DNA of 64,000 bases from assembly GCF_001270965.1 (NCBI RefSeq), contig NZ_LGIA01000023.1:1-64000 (forward strand), in the 5' to 3' direction. Position numbers and translations under genes: made by a program. This DNA is from Sunxiuqinia dokdonensis. GTDB taxonomy: Bacteria > Bacteroidota > Bacteroidia > Bacteroidales > Prolixibacteraceae. The notes under the pieces are model-generated. The model was not told the origin of the DNA. It saw only the letters and a list, made by a program, of their open reading frames with translations, and searched no databases. Positions 8,806 to 18,733 of the stretch are shown here, piece after piece. Every line of letters begins with the position of its first letter. Within the stretch, counting starts at the first letter, position 1.

Positions 8806-11800
8806 TCAATTATGATTTCTGATCCGGTCTTTAATCCCTTCAATGGCTTCGTACATGCACGGAATCACAACCAGGGTCAACAAGGTTGAGGTTACCAGCC
8901 CGCCGATAACGGCCAGCGCCATGGGTGAACGCAGCGAAGCACTTTCGCCAAGCCCCAATGTAAGCGGGAACAAAGCCAGAATGGTGGTTAAACTGGTCAT
9001 GATGATGGGGCGAATCCGCTGCTGGCCGGCTTGTAAAATAGCCTCCAAACGTTCCATTCCTTCATTTCGAAGTTGAAGAATCCGGTCGACAAAGATGATG
9101 GAGTCGTTTACCGCAATGCCCACCAGCATGATGATCCCGATGTAGGCCATGATGTTCAGCGTTTTGCCCAACATGAAAAATACGAGGATGGAGCCAACCA
9201 CCGCCAGCGGAATGGTCAGCAAAATGGTGAATGGATGCAACAACGACTCGAACTGGGAGGCCAGCACCATGTAAACCAGTATGATTGACAGGATCAGTGC
9301 AAAACTTAAACTGGCCATCGACTCTTTCCGCTTGGCTTCTTCACCACTAATGTTGACTTGGTAGTCCGGCGGAATATTCATTGGCGCGATGGCTTCCTGA
9401 ATGTCTTTCACCGCCCGGTCGAGCGGCATGTCTTTTTCCAGCTGCCCGGTTATTTTGCCAATCCGGTTTTGATTGCGCCGATACACTTCTTTCGGCGACT
9501 GACCAATCCGGATTTCAGCCAATTCGTTCACCATAAATTGTTGGTTCGAGCTGGTAATCTTCAACTCGTCCAGCTGCGAAAGCCCCTTGTCGGGCACTTT
9601 AATGACAATGTCTTGCATTTCGCCTTCGCGTTTCACCTGACCCGAGGCTTGGCCAATCAATTGATCCTGAATTTGGGAAATGATGTTCGTCACGCTCAGG
9701 TTGTACATGCCTGCACGCAGTCGGTCAACCAGGATTTCCACTTCGGGCGAACCTTCTTCCAACGATGACTCGAAATTGTACATGCCCGGCAAACCTTCCA
9801 CCCGGCTTTTTACTTCCGCAGCGAGCGTTTCAATCACCTCCAGATCTTCGCCCTGAACTTCAATCACCAAAGGTGCTTCGTCAGTTCCCATGATGCTTTT
9901 CAGGGCAGTCTCATCCTGCTGATAGCTGATTTCCATCCCCGGAATCTCCCCCACCGCCTGGCTAATTTTCCGAATGGCATCGGTGGAAGCCAGTTGGCTT
10001 TCGGGACTCAAAATCAGTTTGATGGTGGCTGTATTTTCACCCTGAAAAATATCGGTTGCCGAACCGCCAACGCCACTTGACGGACCCACATGACTGAATA
10101 CCGTCTCCAGGTTTTCGCCCAGTAATTCGGTCACAATGGCTTCCATATTTTCAACAGCAGCAGTGGTCCGTGCCAGCCGGGTTCCTTCCTGCAAACGAAT
10201 GTCCAAGCTAAATTCACGGGTTTCCGTTTTGGGCATAAATTCCGTCCCAATGAAGGGAAGCAACAGCGCCGATCCACCAACAAGAACGGTGGCCAGCACA
10301 ATAATCGTCCACTTCATTTTCAGTATTCTTGCCAGAAAATGACCGTAGCCTTTCACCTGAACCGAACGCGAGCGCACTTTCTTTTTCTTATTTCGATAAA
10401 ACAGGTCGAACAACATGGGAATAACCAAAATGGCGACGGCCAGCGACGAAATCAGAGAAAACGCCACAGTCCAGGCCTGGTCCTTAAAGAGTTCGCCCGA
10501 AGCGCCATGCAAATACACAATGGGCAAAAACACGATGATGGTGGTGATGGTGGAAGCTGTGATGGCACCGCCAACCTGGGCTGTCCCTTCAATGGCTGCT
10601 TCGCGAACGGACATGCCCGACTCGTGGTTTCGGAAAATGTTTTCCATCACCACAATGGCATTGTCAACCAACATACCGGCACCCAGTGCCAGCCCTCCCA
10701 GAGTCATAATATTCAGGCTAAGCCCGTTGAAATACATCAGATTGAAGGTGGCAATAATGGAAATGGGAATGGCGATGCTGATAATTAAAGTACTGCCGGC
10801 ACGACGAAGGAAAAGAAAAAGCACAAAAACGGCCAACACAATTCCAAACAAGGCCGACTCCTCTACTTCATTAATCGCGTCGCTGATAAAACTCCCCTGG
10901 TTGGTCACCAGTTGTAACTCATAACCGGGCAATGCCTTTTGAATATCTTTCAGGCCCGCGTTAATTTCCTCCACCGCTTTTACTGTGTTAAACTTGGTTT
11001 CCTTATAAATGGAAAGGCCCAAACAACGCTTGCCATTGAGGCGCACGATATTGTCGGCTTCCTTGTTTTGAAAGCTGACCTTGGCCACTTCGCGTAAAAA
11101 GATGGGGGCAAAAGCCGCTGCTTCGTTGTCGGCTGCAACCTGTTTGTAGCCGACAATGACATTTTCAAAATCCTCAATATCGGTCAGTAGGCTGACTCCC
11201 TTGACCACATAACGCAAGCCCATTTCTTCGATGCTTCCACCCGAAATACTCTGGTTGAAGCTCGCAATGCGGCTACTGATTTCGTCCATCGTCAGGCCAA
11301 AAGCATCGAGCAGGTAGTCACTGGTTTCAATCAACACCTCCACATCCTCGGCACCTGAAACTTCCACTTCGGCGACTCCTTCGAGGCGAATCAGTTCGTT
11401 ACGGATATAGTTGTCGGCTACTTTGCGCAGCTCGTTCATGTTATTAATGGTCGGATGACTCAGTCCCACAAGCATCACCGGCGACGAGTTGGGATCGTGC
11501 TGTGTAATGTTGATGGCGTCGATATCCTGGTTTTGGGAGAAGGAAGTCACGGCTTTCTGCAAATCCAGAAAGGCATCATCCATATTTTTGTTCCAGGCAT
11601 ATTCAACGGTAATTTGGGCGCTTCCCACCTTCGACACCGACGACACTTCCACCACATCGGATTGGCGGATAGCCAAGGCCTCGAGGTTTTCAACAAACTG
11701 GCTTTCCATCTCTTCCGGTGGCCGTTCGCCCGACTCCAGTTCGATAAACAGGCGCGGGCTGTTTAAGTCCGGGAAAAGGTCAACGCCCAGCTTGTCGTAC

Positions 11801-11886
11801 GAGATGTAGCCCAGCAGAACCACCCCAAGCACCATCATCAAAACGGTAACCGGATACTTGACCGAAAATTCGCTTAACTTCTTCAC
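8806..11886 (-). CDS. RND efflux pump permease (AcrB/HAE1 type)
   Basis: A 1026-residue inner-membrane RND pump of normal length. It has the usual layout: N-terminal helix, periplasmic loop, six-helix block, second periplasmic loop, second six-helix block. The TM4 relay motif reads MLVDNAIVV with D408-N409, so the first aspartate of the classical DD pair is retained and the second is Asn. Together with the adaptor (12 bp upstream) and TolC it forms a tripartite exporter across the envelope, driven by the proton or sodium gradient. A second RND gene follows in the same operon, reminiscent of MdtB/MdtC pairs that form mixed trimers (inference). Substrate unknown. Confidence 0.93.
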   Translation of the reverse strand: MKKLSEFSVKYPVTVLMMVLGVVLLGYISYDKLGVDLFPDLNSPRLFIELESGERPPEEMESQFVENLEALAIRQSDVVEVSSVSKVGSAQITVEYAWNKNMDDAFLDLQKAVTSFSQNQDIDAINITQHDPNSSPVMLVGLSHPTINNMNELRKVADNYIRNELIRLEGVAEVEVSGAEDVEVLIETSDYLLDAFGLTMDEISSRIASFNQSISGGSIEEMGLRYVVKGVSLLTDIEDFENVIVGYKQVAADNEAAAFAPIFLREVAKVSFQNKEADNIVRLNGKRCLGLSIYKETKFNTVKAVEEINAGLKDIQKALPGYELQLVTNQGSFISDAINEVEESALFGIVLAVFVLFLFLRRAGSTLIISIAIPISIIATFNLMYFNGLSLNIMTLGGLALGAGMLVDNAIVVMENIFRNHESGMSVREAAIEGTAQVGGAITASTITTIIVFLPIVYLHGASGELFKDQAWTVAFSLISSLAVAILVIPMLFDLFYRNKKKKVRSRSVQVKGYGHFLARILKMKWTIIVLATVLVGGSALLLPFIGTEFMPKTETREFSLDIRLQEGTRLARTTAAVENMEAIVTELLGENLETVFSHVGPSSGVGGSATDIFQGENTATIKLILSPESQLASTDAIRKISQAVGEIPGMEISYQQDETALKSIMGTDEAPLVIEVQGEDLEVIETLAAEVKSRVEGLPGMYNFESSLEEGSPEVEILVDRLRAGMYNLSVTNIISQIQDQLIGQASGQVKREGEMQDIVIKVPDKGLSQLDELKITSSNQQFMVNELAEIRIGQSPKEVYRRNQNRIGKITGQLEKDMPLDRAVKDIQEAIAPMNIPPDYQVNISGEEAKRKESMASLSFALILSIILVYMVLASQFESLLHPFTILLTIPLAVVGSILVFFMLGKTLNIMAYIGIIMLVGIAVNDSIIFVDRILQLRNEGMERLEAILQAGQQRIRPIIMTSLTTILALFPLTLGLGESASLRSPMALAVIGGLVTSTLLTLVVIPCMYEAIEGIKDRIRNHN

Positions 11887-11898
11887 GGTACTTCCTTT

Positions 11899-12957
11899 CT
11901 ATTTGATGATTTTTACTTTCGAACGGCTACGCAAGGTTTCGAACCCTTTCACGACCAGTCGGTCGTTAACTTTCAGGCCGGAAGTAATTTCCACCTGGTC
12001 CTTATTTTCATAGCCCAATGTGACCTGCTTCTGTTCTGCAGTTCCCTGCTCAACAACGAAGACAGATTTTCCCCGTTGGTTTGAAATAATCACATCTTTG
12101 CGAATAACAATCACACTATCCTTACGATCCAGAATAATGTCCGCCTGGACAAACATGCCCGGGCGCAACTTCAGTTCGTCGTTATCGATGCTGAGTTTTC
12201 CGGTAAATGTGCGGGTTTCGGTGCTGATAGCCGGCGACAGCTCTTGCACCACGCCATGAAGCGTGTCTTCAGGCAGGGTATAATTCATCACGCGAACTTG
12301 CTGCCCTTGTTCCAATTGGTTGATGTATTTTTCGGGCAGGTTGACTTCCATCTGAAGCTTTTCATAGCTCATCAGGCTCACGACTTCCGTTCCGCTGGCA
12401 ACCCGGTTGCCTTGCGTAAAATAGGGCAATTTGGTAATTACCCCATTGAAAGGGGCGCGCACCTTCATTTTTTCGAGTTGAATTTTGGCCAGTTCGTAAC
12501 TGTCGCGGGCATTGACCGCTGATACTTCGGCATTGCTCAACTCACTTTGGGTGACTCCGCCTTTGTCGAACAGCGATTTTTGCTTGGTATAGTTTTGTTC
12601 CGATATTTTCAGGTTCAGCTCTTTGGCTTCCATCCCCAGGTTGTTGAGGTACTCCTCATCTTCCAACTCAACAATGACTTGCCCCTTGGTTACCCGGTCG
12701 CCCAGCATAAACGGTTTGCCGGTGCGCGAGTTGGTTGCCAGCGAATACCGTCCAGCCATTTCGGTGGTCAAAATGGCTTCTTTGGTGGCGGTCACGGTCC
12801 CGGTTGTATTGATGGTTTGTTCAATAAATCCGGGTTTCAAATCTACAACAGAAACAGGAATGGCGATTTCAGCTTGCGAATCGGCGCTTTGGTTATTGCA
12901 CGCTGCCAAACCCAGTAGCGCGAATAAAATAACGAAATGATACAAATTGATCTTCAT
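11899..12957 (-). CDS. HlyD/AcrA-type periplasmic adaptor lipoprotein of RND system
   Basis: A 352-residue membrane-fusion protein. The N-terminus is a lipoprotein signal with lipobox LAAC and Cys20, so it is anchored in the inner-membrane outer leaflet. A biotinyl-lipoyl half motif appears near GDRVTKGQVIVELED, followed by an alpha-helical hairpin (residues ~100-155) and beta-barrel/membrane-proximal regions. It bridges the RND pump and TolC. It is the only adaptor in the operon, so both RND proteins probably share it. It ends 12 bp before the RND start and begins 27 bp after the TolC stop. Confidence 0.93.
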   Translation of the reverse strand: MKINLYHFVILFALLGLAACNNQSADSQAEIAIPVSVVDLKPGFIEQTINTTGTVTATKEAILTTEMAGRYSLATNSRTGKPFMLGDRVTKGQVIVELEDEEYLNNLGMEAKELNLKISEQNYTKQKSLFDKGGVTQSELSNAEVSAVNARDSYELAKIQLEKMKVRAPFNGVITKLPYFTQGNRVASGTEVVSLMSYEKLQMEVNLPEKYINQLEQGQQVRVMNYTLPEDTLHGVVQELSPAISTETRTFTGKLSIDNDELKLRPGMFVQADIILDRKDSVIVIRKDVIISNQRGKSVFVVEQGTAEQKQVTLGYENKDQVEITSGLKVNDRLVVKGFETLRSRSKVKIIK

Positions 12958-12984
12958 GGGATTGCTTTTTATAAGGATGGTGTT

Positions 12985-14469
12985 TTAGTTTTTACTTTTC
13001 AGGATTAAGTCTTCCGGAACAATTCCTTTACGCTGCTCAAAGTCATACAAGGATTGAATCTTCAGGTTGAGCAATTCAACTTTGTAATCGATTAAAGCTT
13101 GAGCATAAGACATTTTCTTTTCCGAAAGCTGTGTTTGAAATAAGTTCAGGTCCATACTGGTGAGATCGCCGTTGGCATAACGTTCGAGGTTGATCTCGTA
13201 GGTCAGCTGTGCATTTCGTTCGTTCTGCTCGGCAATATCAATCTGGTTACGGATATTTTGAAGCGAGCGGTACACTTGGCGGATATCCATAATGATCTGG
13301 ACCTTCTCTTGCTCAAAACCCAGCTCCTGAGTTTTAATAACCGCTTCCTGCGCTTTGATTCGTGATTTCTTTTCACCCCAGTCGAATAGCGGAACATTGA
13401 ACGACAGCGAAACCCGCGGGTTGTTGGTTGGATTTTCATAAATGTCACCCAGCTTGCGGTTGTCGCCAATAATCCCGACCGAAAGGTTCATGTTTCCCTC
13501 AAATTCGTTCAAGGCATTGGTTCGGATCAAATCAAATTGCGAGGTTTCAATATCAATCTCGCGCTGGCGAAGCTCCATTCGTGAGCTCAATCCATATTCG
13601 ATGGCCTTTTGCAAATCCACATCCACCGTGTTCACATCCACGCTGGTCATCACCGCAATTTCCTCAAAAATATCCATCCCAATATATTGCTTAAACTGGT
13701 CCTTAAAATTTTCAAGGCTCACCTGCTGATTCTGCACATTCGACTTGGCAGTGGCAAAGTTCAACTCGGCCTGGTACAATTCTTCCCGGGCAGCCAAGCC
13801 GGCGTCCACTTTATTTTTGGTGATTTCGAAACTTTTCTCCGTATTGGCCAATTCATCTTCGGCAATGGTCAGGCTCATTTGTGCCATGTAAACATTGTAG
13901 AAATATTGGGTCACCAGCCGCTCCAGGTTGAGTCGCTGCATGGCATAGCTGAGGTTTGAATTTTCCAAATCCAGTTGCAACTCCTTTAGCTGAAGGCGTA
14001 AGCGGTTGTAGGTAAACAACGGCTGACTGAGGCTCAGGTACAGGTTATTGGTGAAGGATCGGTCTTCAATATTGTTGATGTCGCTGGTACTTTTCTGCCA
14101 TCCAAAACGGTTCACCAGCGACAAGGTTCCATCGGTCACCAAAATGGGCTGCGCAACGGTAAATGTGCCCGATGTTCCAAGCGACTCGTTGGTGTACCAG
14201 CTTGAATAATAATCATCGAAAGAACGGGTCCGACTGTATTCAATCGGATTCAGGCTCAATGAGAACTGCGATTTTAGGGCTGCCTTTTGGGCATTGAGCG
14301 ATTCTTGTGAACGTTCCAGGTTGAGCAACGAGCGCCGGATATCCGGACTGTTTTGCGAGGCGATGTCCAGTGCCCGCTCCAGGTTCAACAATTGCTGTCC
14401 GAAAGCCATGCTGCCCGGAAACAAGGCCAGCAAAATCAGGAATTTGAGTTTTGTGAAAAATCGTTTCAT
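12985..14469 (-). CDS. TolC-family outer-membrane efflux protein
   Basis: A 494-residue outer-membrane channel. A signal peptide (about residues 1-24, ending AFG-QQ) leads into two OEP repeats dominated by long helical segments, e.g. the LERALDIASQNSPDIRRS start of repeat one. It forms the trimeric exit duct of the tripartite pump. It is 27 bp upstream of the adaptor gene and 16 bp downstream of the permease/pseudopeptidase gene on the same strand. Confidence 0.93.
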   Translation of the reverse strand: MKRFFTKLKFLILLALFPGSMAFGQQLLNLERALDIASQNSPDIRRSLLNLERSQESLNAQKAALKSQFSLSLNPIEYSRTRSFDDYYSSWYTNESLGTSGTFTVAQPILVTDGTLSLVNRFGWQKSTSDINNIEDRSFTNNLYLSLSQPLFTYNRLRLQLKELQLDLENSNLSYAMQRLNLERLVTQYFYNVYMAQMSLTIAEDELANTEKSFEITKNKVDAGLAAREELYQAELNFATAKSNVQNQQVSLENFKDQFKQYIGMDIFEEIAVMTSVDVNTVDVDLQKAIEYGLSSRMELRQREIDIETSQFDLIRTNALNEFEGNMNLSVGIIGDNRKLGDIYENPTNNPRVSLSFNVPLFDWGEKKSRIKAQEAVIKTQELGFEQEKVQIIMDIRQVYRSLQNIRNQIDIAEQNERNAQLTYEINLERYANGDLTSMDLNLFQTQLSEKKMSYAQALIDYKVELLNLKIQSLYDFEQRKGIVPEDLILKSKN

Positions 14470-14485
14470 ATGAAATCTGTTACTT

Positions 14486-17400
14486 TTATTGTTTTATCAG
14501 TTTGATTGCATCGGCAACCACCATGCGGGCTTCCGACTGGTTGGTCAATTCAATTTTTGCGGTGTCGGGCGAAAAGTAATACCCGCCAAGCAAGTTCCAA
14601 CCCACTTCCGCAGTTTTCAGGTCAACAAGCACTTCTTCATCGCCATCATCGTGATGCACAATAAAATGGTATTCACCATCATCACCACCCCGGCGCCCCC
14701 GGCGTTCTTCTTTATACACATGAGCATAAACCTGGTAGTAACCTTCTTCTTTGATTGGGACATTCCAGGTGGCCACTTTATTGCCTTCGCCCGAGCGCAG
14801 GTAATAAGCCGAACGAATGTAAGCCCCATAAAAATTGGAATGCGTGGTCAACGTCCAGTTTCGCGGAGCACGCCAGCTCGAAAAACCAGAATATTTGCCG
14901 GTGCTTGTTTCCTCGGTAATCAGCAGCTTGCGCAACAAGCTAGTTTCATCTTCGCCAACCACAGCAAACCCAGCATCCTCATTGTCGAGGATAATTTCGT
15001 TGTCTTCGGCAATACGAACCGGCCTGTCGGTGATGTTTTCTCCCTCGTAAGGAACCGCTTTTTTATCTTCTTCAATATTGTCGAGCGGCAAACGGATTTC
15101 AGACGGAATATTTTTCGACGTCAGCGTATTGATGTTGGCTCCGCGCGGAGTACCACTGAGCAAATAGCTCACTTCCTTGGTTTGGTGCCCTTCGAGATGA
15201 ATCAACTTATTGATGGTTTCGGGTGCGCCACCGCCTCTGCCAAATCCCCCTCCCGGACCTCCGCCCAAGCGAAATTCAACCGAAATAATTCCTTCCACAT
15301 CTTCGGTATTGCTCACCTTAAATTTGACCATGGTTTTCAGCTGATCTCCATCGAGCACGTTCACCGCGGTGACATTGCCAACCAAAAATGCGGGCAACTG
15401 CGTGCTGCTAAACCAACCTTCCATGTAGGGAATCAAATCGATGCCAAATTCATCCAAAATGGCATCGTTAAAATCCTGAATGCTCGAAGCCCTAAATTTG
15501 ACATCCCTCAAGTAATCGTACAGAAAGTCTTCAAATGCTTCTTCCTCCGCTTTGCGTTTAATAACGGAGAATAAGGCCTTTCCTTTCAACTGAATGACAT
15601 TGTCCACAATCTGTTTATGGGTTGGATCATCCAAAATCTCTTCAAAACTTTGGGACAAGAGCGCCAGGTTTCCTTGTTCATCTTCCGACATGCCCTGCAA
15701 ATCGCGCATCCAGCCCATACCCGGATTGGTGGACGCTTGCTTTTTATAAGCTTCAAACACGCGGTCGGCAACCGGCCAACGATCAGACCGAATGTAAAAA
15801 GCGTAATTGTAGAAAAGCGGAAAGGCATAAAAAGCATTTTGCTTTTCCTCAACCTGAACTTCGCCCTGCGTACGACTAAAATCAGGTCGTCCTTGTTCCC
15901 GGGTGAAGGTGGCCAGAAAGTTCTGCAACACCTGGATCTTCTTTTCTTCGGGCGTCAAATTTTCATCACCGCCGCCACCCCAACGGCGTCGCTGATCCAT
16001 GCGCCCGTAAAAGTCGGCTTCATCAATCAGCAAGCCTTTTTCGGGATACAAAATCATTTCGGGTTGAATTTGCTCGCGGGCACCGCTTAAAACCCGTTCG
16101 TACGAATAAAACTGAATGGGCACTTCAACCAGGGAAAAACGCTCAAACGGGTAATACAAATCGACATTTCGTTCAAAGTCCTGGATGGTTTCGGTAATGA
16201 TTCCCGGAATCGTATCTTTTATTTCCTCGAAAAATTCAGAAAAATAATCATGCCCTTTTCGGTAATAAATGCTGAACTCCAGCCCGTCAATTTCTTTGTT
16301 CATTCGCTCGTAATGGCCAATAGCCAGTGAGATTTGAGATTGCGCATGCGAGTTGCTAAACACAAAGCGGCCGCCATCTTCTTCAACAGTGCCTTGCGAA
16401 ACAGCGGTGAGGCCAGGCTGGGTGTTCACTTCGAGCCGGTAGTTGCTAAACTGGCGCGACAGCCATTGTTTGTTTTTCGCGCCAAAGCCGGCACCAGGAA
16501 TCGGGTACCAGTTGTTTTCACGGGTCAGCAGCACATATTCCGGTGTGATAAAAGCATGGCGCTTATCAATTTGGTACATGAAATTGCGGTAAGCCGCCTG
16601 CCGGGTTTCGTCGTCAATATCTAAAAAGCAAGCGGCCTCGTTGATCGTTCCCGAATAGGAAAAGCCGAGTTTCAACTGCTCACCGGGAGCCACTTGCAGG
16701 CGGGTCAGTTCAACCAAGCCCAACTTCCGTTCAAAGGCTTGTTCTTTTCCGTTAACCGTCAGCCGGGTCAAGTTCAAGCCGGGGTTAAGGCTGAATAAAA
16801 CGGTTGACAAAGTTTCGTTCGCATCGTTTCGTGCATCCAGTGTGGCTTCGCAACTGATGGTTCCACCCTGGTGATTGAGCTGAATATCGTAGTTTGAAAT
16901 GGCCAGTTGCTTCACATCCAGGTATTGGTCATTCAGGCTGATCATTTCCTCCCGCAGGTTCTGATTTTTCAGGAACGAACCAACGTGCATACTTCCGAGG
17001 AAAATACCGCCCGCCAAGGCTATGGTTCCAAACAAGAAAGAAAAAATCCGCATGGATTCGGAATGCGGCAAACGGCGCAAAAGCAAGACGGTGTAAAAAA
17101 TAAAGGCGATTCCCAGACTCAAATACATACCCCGGTGGATCAAAATGGTCTCGAGATTGCCGAATCCAACGAAATCGGAAAAAGTGAGCGGAATATTAAA
17201 TGCCATGTAGTCGAACAGGTAATAAACCTTATCCTGAAGATAAAACAGGGAAATGGCCACATAGCCAAGCAAAACCACAAAAGTGACGGCCTGGTTGCGA
17301 ATAATGGACATGATCAGGAACGAAAGCCCCATAATAAAAATCAAGGTCGGCACGCTGATCACCAAAAAATAGGCGCCGTAGGCCAACCAGTTTACCGCCG

Positions 17401-17821
17401 TGTTTTGGGTGATCAGATTAAAGATCAAGGCAATTGTAAGGATGATCAGATTCAGCACGATAAAGACAACCAAATTGCCAAGCGTTTTCCCAATAACATA
17501 TTCGCCATTGGTCATCGGACGCATATAGATTACTTCGGTGGTATCCAGTTTTTTATCACGTTTCAGGAAGTCGGAAGCCAGGAAAATGGCAATCACCGCC
17601 TGAACTACATTCAGAAACAACAAGTTGGTATAAGGAATAATGGATGGCAAACCTTTCATGGCCCACTGTCCTGCGCCTCCGTTTGATTCGATTAAGACCC
17701 CAAAGTTGAAAAGCGAAAGGAAGATCATCGCCAGAATCGCAAAAATCCGAAAGAACCAGCTTCGCAGCAAGGTTTTTGTTTCGTAGCGGGCAATGGAGCG
17801 AATATTGTGAATTGAAATCAT
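14486..17821 (-). CDS. ABC-2 permease fused to degenerate M1-peptidase-like and golvesin-like domains
   Basis: A 1111-residue protein with three parts. Residues ~1-275 carry about six or seven membrane helices like an ABC-2 permease. Residues ~300-830 resemble the N-terminal and catalytic regions of M1 aminopeptidases, including a YPFERFSLVEVP segment and a late KGKALFSVIKRK ... FLYDYLRD segment. The GAMEN-like position reads LSGARE (around residue 577) and I find no HEXXH zinc motif, so it is probably not an active metallopeptidase. A Gly-rich stretch sits at ~852-868. The C-terminal ~140 residues resemble golvesin/Xly carbohydrate-binding-like domains (GYYQVYAHVYK, VVADAIKLIK). The ATPase gene lies 18 bp upstream, so the two form an ABC exporter. 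The large domain should face the periplasm. Confidence 0.85.
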   Translation of the reverse strand: MISIHNIRSIARYETKTLLRSWFFRIFAILAMIFLSLFNFGVLIESNGGAGQWAMKGLPSIIPYTNLLFLNVVQAVIAIFLASDFLKRDKKLDTTEVIYMRPMTNGEYVIGKTLGNLVVFIVLNLIILTIALIFNLITQNTAVNWLAYGAYFLVISVPTLIFIMGLSFLIMSIIRNQAVTFVVLLGYVAISLFYLQDKVYYLFDYMAFNIPLTFSDFVGFGNLETILIHRGMYLSLGIAFIFYTVLLLRRLPHSESMRIFSFLFGTIALAGGIFLGSMHVGSFLKNQNLREEMISLNDQYLDVKQLAISNYDIQLNHQGGTISCEATLDARNDANETLSTVLFSLNPGLNLTRLTVNGKEQAFERKLGLVELTRLQVAPGEQLKLGFSYSGTINEAACFLDIDDETRQAAYRNFMYQIDKRHAFITPEYVLLTRENNWYPIPGAGFGAKNKQWLSRQFSNYRLEVNTQPGLTAVSQGTVEEDGGRFVFSNSHAQSQISLAIGHYERMNKEIDGLEFSIYYRKGHDYFSEFFEEIKDTIPGIITETIQDFERNVDLYYPFERFSLVEVPIQFYSYERVLSGAREQIQPEMILYPEKGLLIDEADFYGRMDQRRRWGGGGDENLTPEEKKIQVLQNFLATFTREQGRPDFSRTQGEVQVEEKQNAFYAFPLFYNYAFYIRSDRWPVADRVFEAYKKQASTNPGMGWMRDLQGMSEDEQGNLALLSQSFEEILDDPTHKQIVDNVIQLKGKALFSVIKRKAEEEAFEDFLYDYLRDVKFRASSIQDFNDAILDEFGIDLIPYMEGWFSSTQLPAFLVGNVTAVNVLDGDQLKTMVKFKVSNTEDVEGIISVEFRLGGGPGGGFGRGGGAPETINKLIHLEGHQTKEVSYLLSGTPRGANINTLTSKNIPSEIRLPLDNIEEDKKAVPYEGENITDRPVRIAEDNEIILDNEDAGFAVVGEDETSLLRKLLITEETSTGKYSGFSSWRAPRNWTLTTHSNFYGAYIRSAYYLRSGEGNKVATWNVPIKEEGYYQVYAHVYKEERRGRRGGDDGEYHFIVHHDDGDEEVLVDLKTAEVGWNLLGGYYFSPDTAKIELTNQSEARMVVADAIKLIKQ

Positions 17822-17839
17822 AAATTCAGGAGTTGAAGG

Positions 17840-18733
17840 TTAGATAGCGGTCCATTGATTTAACTGACTTTCCATAAAATAGACATAGGCATGTTCCAGG
17901 TTTGGATCGATATTCTGCCCGGAGTAGCCGTTAATCTCATCGGCAACCACCTGAATTTCCCAACCATCGCTGGTGGGAACATTCGAAATAACCGGATACT
18001 TTTCGTTGATTTCCTGGTATTCTGACTCAGTGGCGTGAATCAGCCAGACTTTCCCAACACACTGTTCCACCAGATCGTCAGGCGAACCACTATAGGCCAA
18101 TTCTCCGCGATTCAGCAGCGCCATATTTTTACAAGTACTCGAAATATCGCCTACAATATGGGTCGACAGGATGATAATCACGTCGTTGGTTGAAATGGTG
18201 GACAGCAGGTTTCGGAACCGGATGCGCTCCTCGGGATCCAAGCCCGTCGTTGGTTCATCAACGATAATAATTTTTGGACTATTGATCAGCGCCTGGGCAA
18301 TTCCCAAACGGCGTTTCATTCCGCCCGACAAACGGTTGGCCTGCCGGTCGCGAGCCTCAAACAAGCCCACTTCTTCCAGCATTTTATCAACGGCACTGGC
18401 TCGTTCCCTGCCCGATTTCATTCCGGCCAAACGGGCAGCATAATCCAAAAACTCGTGGGTGGTCAACTGCGAGAAAAAACGAAAATCCTGTGGCAAATAG
18501 CCCAACATTTTGCGAATTTCTTTCCGGTTCTTCACCAAATCGTAGCCATTAACGGTGACTTTTCCGTGGCTCGGCTTCATCAAAGTGACCAAAATGCGCA
18601 TCAAACTTGATTTCCCGGCTCCGTTGGGCCCCAGCAAACCAAACATCCCATTCTCAATTTCGAGATGTACATCGTTCAGTGCCCGGTTCCCGTTTGGATA
18701 GATTTTACTCAGTTGATCAATCGTAATTTTCAC
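17840..18733 (-). CDS. ABC transporter ATP-binding protein, first gene of export operon
   Basis: A 297-residue cytoplasmic ATPase with a full set of motifs: Walker A GPNGAGKSS (K41), Q-loop LPQDF, signature LSGGMKRR, Walker B IIVDEPTTGLD, and H-loop LSTHI. It begins the seven-gene minus-strand operon and should power the permease/pseudopeptidase protein encoded 18 bp downstream. Its sequence around the Q-loop, LDPEERIRFRNLL and THIVGDISS is very like the C-terminal domain of the RND-ABC fusion (LDPRERIRFRNLL, THIIEDISS), suggesting duplication within the locus. Substrate not predictable. Confidence 0.93.
   Translation of the reverse strand: MKITIDQLSKIYPNGNRALNDVHLEIENGMFGLLGPNGAGKSSLMRILVTLMKPSHGKVTVNGYDLVKNRKEIRKMLGYLPQDFRFFSQLTTHEFLDYAARLAGMKSGRERASAVDKMLEEVGLFEARDRQANRLSGGMKRRLGIAQALINSPKIIIVDEPTTGLDPEERIRFRNLLSTISTNDVIIILSTHIVGDISSTCKNMALLNRGELAYSGSPDDLVEQCVGKVWLIHATESEYQEINEKYPVISNVPTSDGWEIQVVADEINGYSGQNIDPNLEHAYVYFMESQLNQWTAI

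Noticed and set aside
10339-10924. Plus-strand frames antisense to the RND gene
   Set aside because: His/Asn/Gln-rich or Met/Thr-rich shadow translations of conserved membrane segments on the other strand.
14489-15574. 361-residue plus-strand frame
   Set aside because: It lies fully antisense to the permease/pseudopeptidase gene, whose frame shows clear domain structure; the frame is a codon-bias shadow.
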